Shown piece by piece: positions 50,861-52,137 of a DNA stretch of 52,137 bases. The translations under genes were made by a program, and so were the position numbers. Under the pieces are notes generated by a model, which ran no database searches, was not told the origin of the DNA, and saw only the letters and a program-made list of their open reading frames with translations. Source of the stretch: JBKEDS01 sp047975545 (GTDB lineage: Bacteria; Bacteroidota; Bacteroidia; Flavobacteriales; Flavobacteriaceae); contig JBKEDS010000009.1 in NCBI GenBank assembly GCA_047975545.1, positions 1 to 52,137 on the forward strand, written 5' to 3'. The stretch's first letter is position 1. Every line of letters starts with the position of its first letter.

Positions 50861-51661
50861 TTAATTCAAACCCCGATATTCCAAAGGCGTAATCCCGGTT
50901 TTCTTTTTAAACAAGCGGTTAAAATGCTGCGGATATTTAAAACTCAGTTCATACGCCACTTCGCTGATAGATTTGTTAAGGTTAAAAATCTTTTCTTTAG
51001 CTAAATTTATCACTTTAGTTTGAATATACCCTTGTGCAGAAATTCCGGTTTCTTTCTTAATTAAATCGTCAAAATAATTGGCAGAAAGATGTAACTCATC
51101 GGCACAAGAAGCCACCGAAGGCAAACCTAAATTCTGTGGTTTTTCGGAATTAAAATAGGTGTTCAACAAACTTTCAAATCGTTCTAAAATGCCTTTGTTT
51201 ACATGTTCACGGGGTATAAATTGGCGATCATAAAAACGAGTTGCATAATTTAATAACAACTGCAAATGCGAAATCATTAATGTTTTGCTGTGTTTGTCCA
51301 AATTTTACTTCAATTCGCTTTCAATCGTTTCGTACATATTTACAACCATTTCCCGCTCTTTTTTGGAAAGATGCAAGGCTTCGTTAGACGAATAGGAAAA
51401 GAACGAATAATCATCCAAAATGTTTCCCAAAGCTGTTCCACGAATAAAATCAAGATGAAAAATTAATACTTTTCCTTTGGGTTTAACGTCGGGCAAATAT
51501 TTCTCAACCGTTAAAATTTGTCCCGGTGCTACAAACACCAAACTTTCTTCTTGATAATCGTAAGTTTCGTATTCAAATAAATCCTTATAAATCAATACAT
51601 CAGTAAAATTGGTACTAAAGTCTGTAATCGGTATAATCAATAACGAATTATCATACCATTT
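50861..51661 (-). pseudogene. AraC-family transcriptional regulator, broken by a stop codon and 5' truncation
   Basis: Read on the minus strand, one frame runs from 51661 to 50861 and is interrupted once, by TAA at 51307-51305 (ESELK-stop-NLDKHSKTL). Both sides belong to one AraC-type protein: an N-terminal cupin-like sensing part (TDFSTNFTDVLIYKDLFEYET ... APGQILTVEKY) and a C-terminal double HTH (LHLSANYFDDLIKKETG ... ISEVAYELSFKYPQHFNRLFKKKTGITPLEYR). The expected first ~60 residues are missing; their place is taken by an IS630-type transposase gene whose stop codon abuts the frame. The C-terminal DNA-binding half might still be made from an internal TTG at 51301. Confidence 0.82.
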
Positions 51662-52137
51662 CTATAATAAGTTGCTATAAATAATATTTTTGTAATTTTT
51701 ATTGGCCACAATAGATTTAATGAGTTCCCTGTCCATAGCGCATACCATATCCCATAGCCATTTTCGTAAGTCGCCAATATGCTCAAAGGTTTTGTTTTTG
51801 TAACGCTTTTTGATGTATTGCCATATTTGTTCACAGGGATTGAGTTCAGGGCAATAAGCGGGAATATTGAGCAGGTATATATTATCCGGCACTTTTATGT
51901 TGGTTGTGCTGTGGAATGCCGCGTTATCAATGATTACTACTTTGAATTCCCTTGGCTTGAATTGGGATAGGGCTTCCAAATAATGTTCAAATATCTTGGA
52001 GTCTACGCCATTGATTTCCCATACAAAACTCTCGCCGGTAATAGGGGAATAACTGCCCCATAGGTAGGTATTTTCAAACTTGTGCTGGTAATTGACCAAT
52101 GGCCTTGCCCCGACCACGGAAAGGCATTTGCCCACAA
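51655..52137 (-). mobile_element. IS630-type insertion sequence, 3' end (runs off the window)
   Basis: The end of an insertion sequence lies near 51655-51664, where the transposase stop codon meets the AraC-like frame. The remaining part continues past the right edge, so neither the other terminal repeat nor the TA target duplication can be checked. Confidence 0.6.
51662..52137 (-). CDS. IS630-family transposase, C-terminal part (partial at window edge)
   Basis: At least 158 codons of a DDE transposase, open at the right edge of the window. The second catalytic aspartate is in VVIIDNAAFH and the glutamate in the diagnostic PAYCPELNPCEQIWQYIKKR motif of IS630/Tc1-like (DDE_3) transposases, separated by 34 residues or so as in the family. 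The first aspartate would be upstream, outside the clear part. A GTG at 52135 is only an internal codon, not the start. Confidence 0.88.
   Translation of the reverse strand, partial: VGKCLSVVGARPLVNYQHKFENTYLWGSYSPITGESFVWEINGVDSKIFEHYLEALSQFKPREFKVVIIDNAAFHSTTNIKVPDNIYLLNIPAYCPELNPCEQIWQYIKKRYKNKTFEHIGDLRKWLWDMVCAMDRELIKSIVANKNYKNIIYSNLL

Overview
The window looks like chromosomal DNA of a Bacteroidota bacterium, most likely a marine or algae-associated member of the Flavobacteriaceae. The signs are AT-rich intergenic DNA, several matches to the Bacteroidota promoter element TAnnTTTG (sometimes with TTG 17-23 bases upstream), few Shine-Dalgarno sites, a BshA bacillithiol enzyme, a Por/type IX secretion C-terminal domain, a cyclophilin-FKBP fusion and an EttA neighbourhood of flavobacterial type. 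No rRNA, tRNA, CRISPR array or prophage was found.

Layout: (1) 0.1-4.2 kb, minus strand: a GH3/serine-hydrolase fusion lipohydrolase-like gene and bshA. (2) 4.4-18.5 kb: a sugar-acid and deoxysugar catabolic island. The minus-strand half holds an NCS1-type symporter, a two-domain class II aldolase, an FGGY kinase, an L-rhamnose isomerase and a fused aldolase/short-chain dehydrogenase. It diverges at 12.07-12.35 kb from a plus-strand half with fructuronate reductase (SDR type), mannonate dehydratase, lutABC and kduI. Together they would take L-rhamnose to DHAP plus L-lactaldehyde, then L-lactate, then pyruvate (LutABC), and feed uronates toward KDG. This pairing fits ulvan or rhamnogalacturonan breakdown products, but no polysaccharide lyase or SusCD pair lies in the window. 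The divergent intergenic region carries a CG-centred palindrome and two inverted copies of a 15-bp GTACTGTAC-type site. (3) 18.6-24.6 kb: tatC, kpsF/kdsD, recQ, a dual-family immunophilin and a small unknown protein. (4) 24.7-29.4 kb: acyl-CoA carboxylase beta subunit, FMN reductase, GNAT, a structured RNA candidate, a small membrane protein and ettA. (5) 29.4-33.0 kb: a repeat-rich stretch around a small membrane protein, an rsmB-like methyltransferase and a frameshifted lipoprotein. (6) 33.0-41.4 kb: uvrB, pheT, uvrA and a LOG-family gene. (7) 41.5-47.3 kb: an M1-peptidase-like protein without its zinc motif, fused to a barrel-like C-terminus, then a fused 2-oxoacid dehydrogenase E1 and DoxX. 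(8) 47.3-52.1 kb: an accessory tail with a membrane-bound HTH regulator, a GLUG-repeat type IX-secreted protein, and an AraC-family gene broken by an IS630-type insertion and an in-frame stop.

Non-coding structure is unusually rich. At least four families of short inverted-repeat elements lie between genes, and two of them appear to form the last codons of the neighbouring gene (bshA and the rsmB-like gene). The strongest single observations are the divergent operator array, the zinc-less M1-like barrel protein, the half-dead tandem aldolase, and the structured RNA candidate upstream of the ettA pair.
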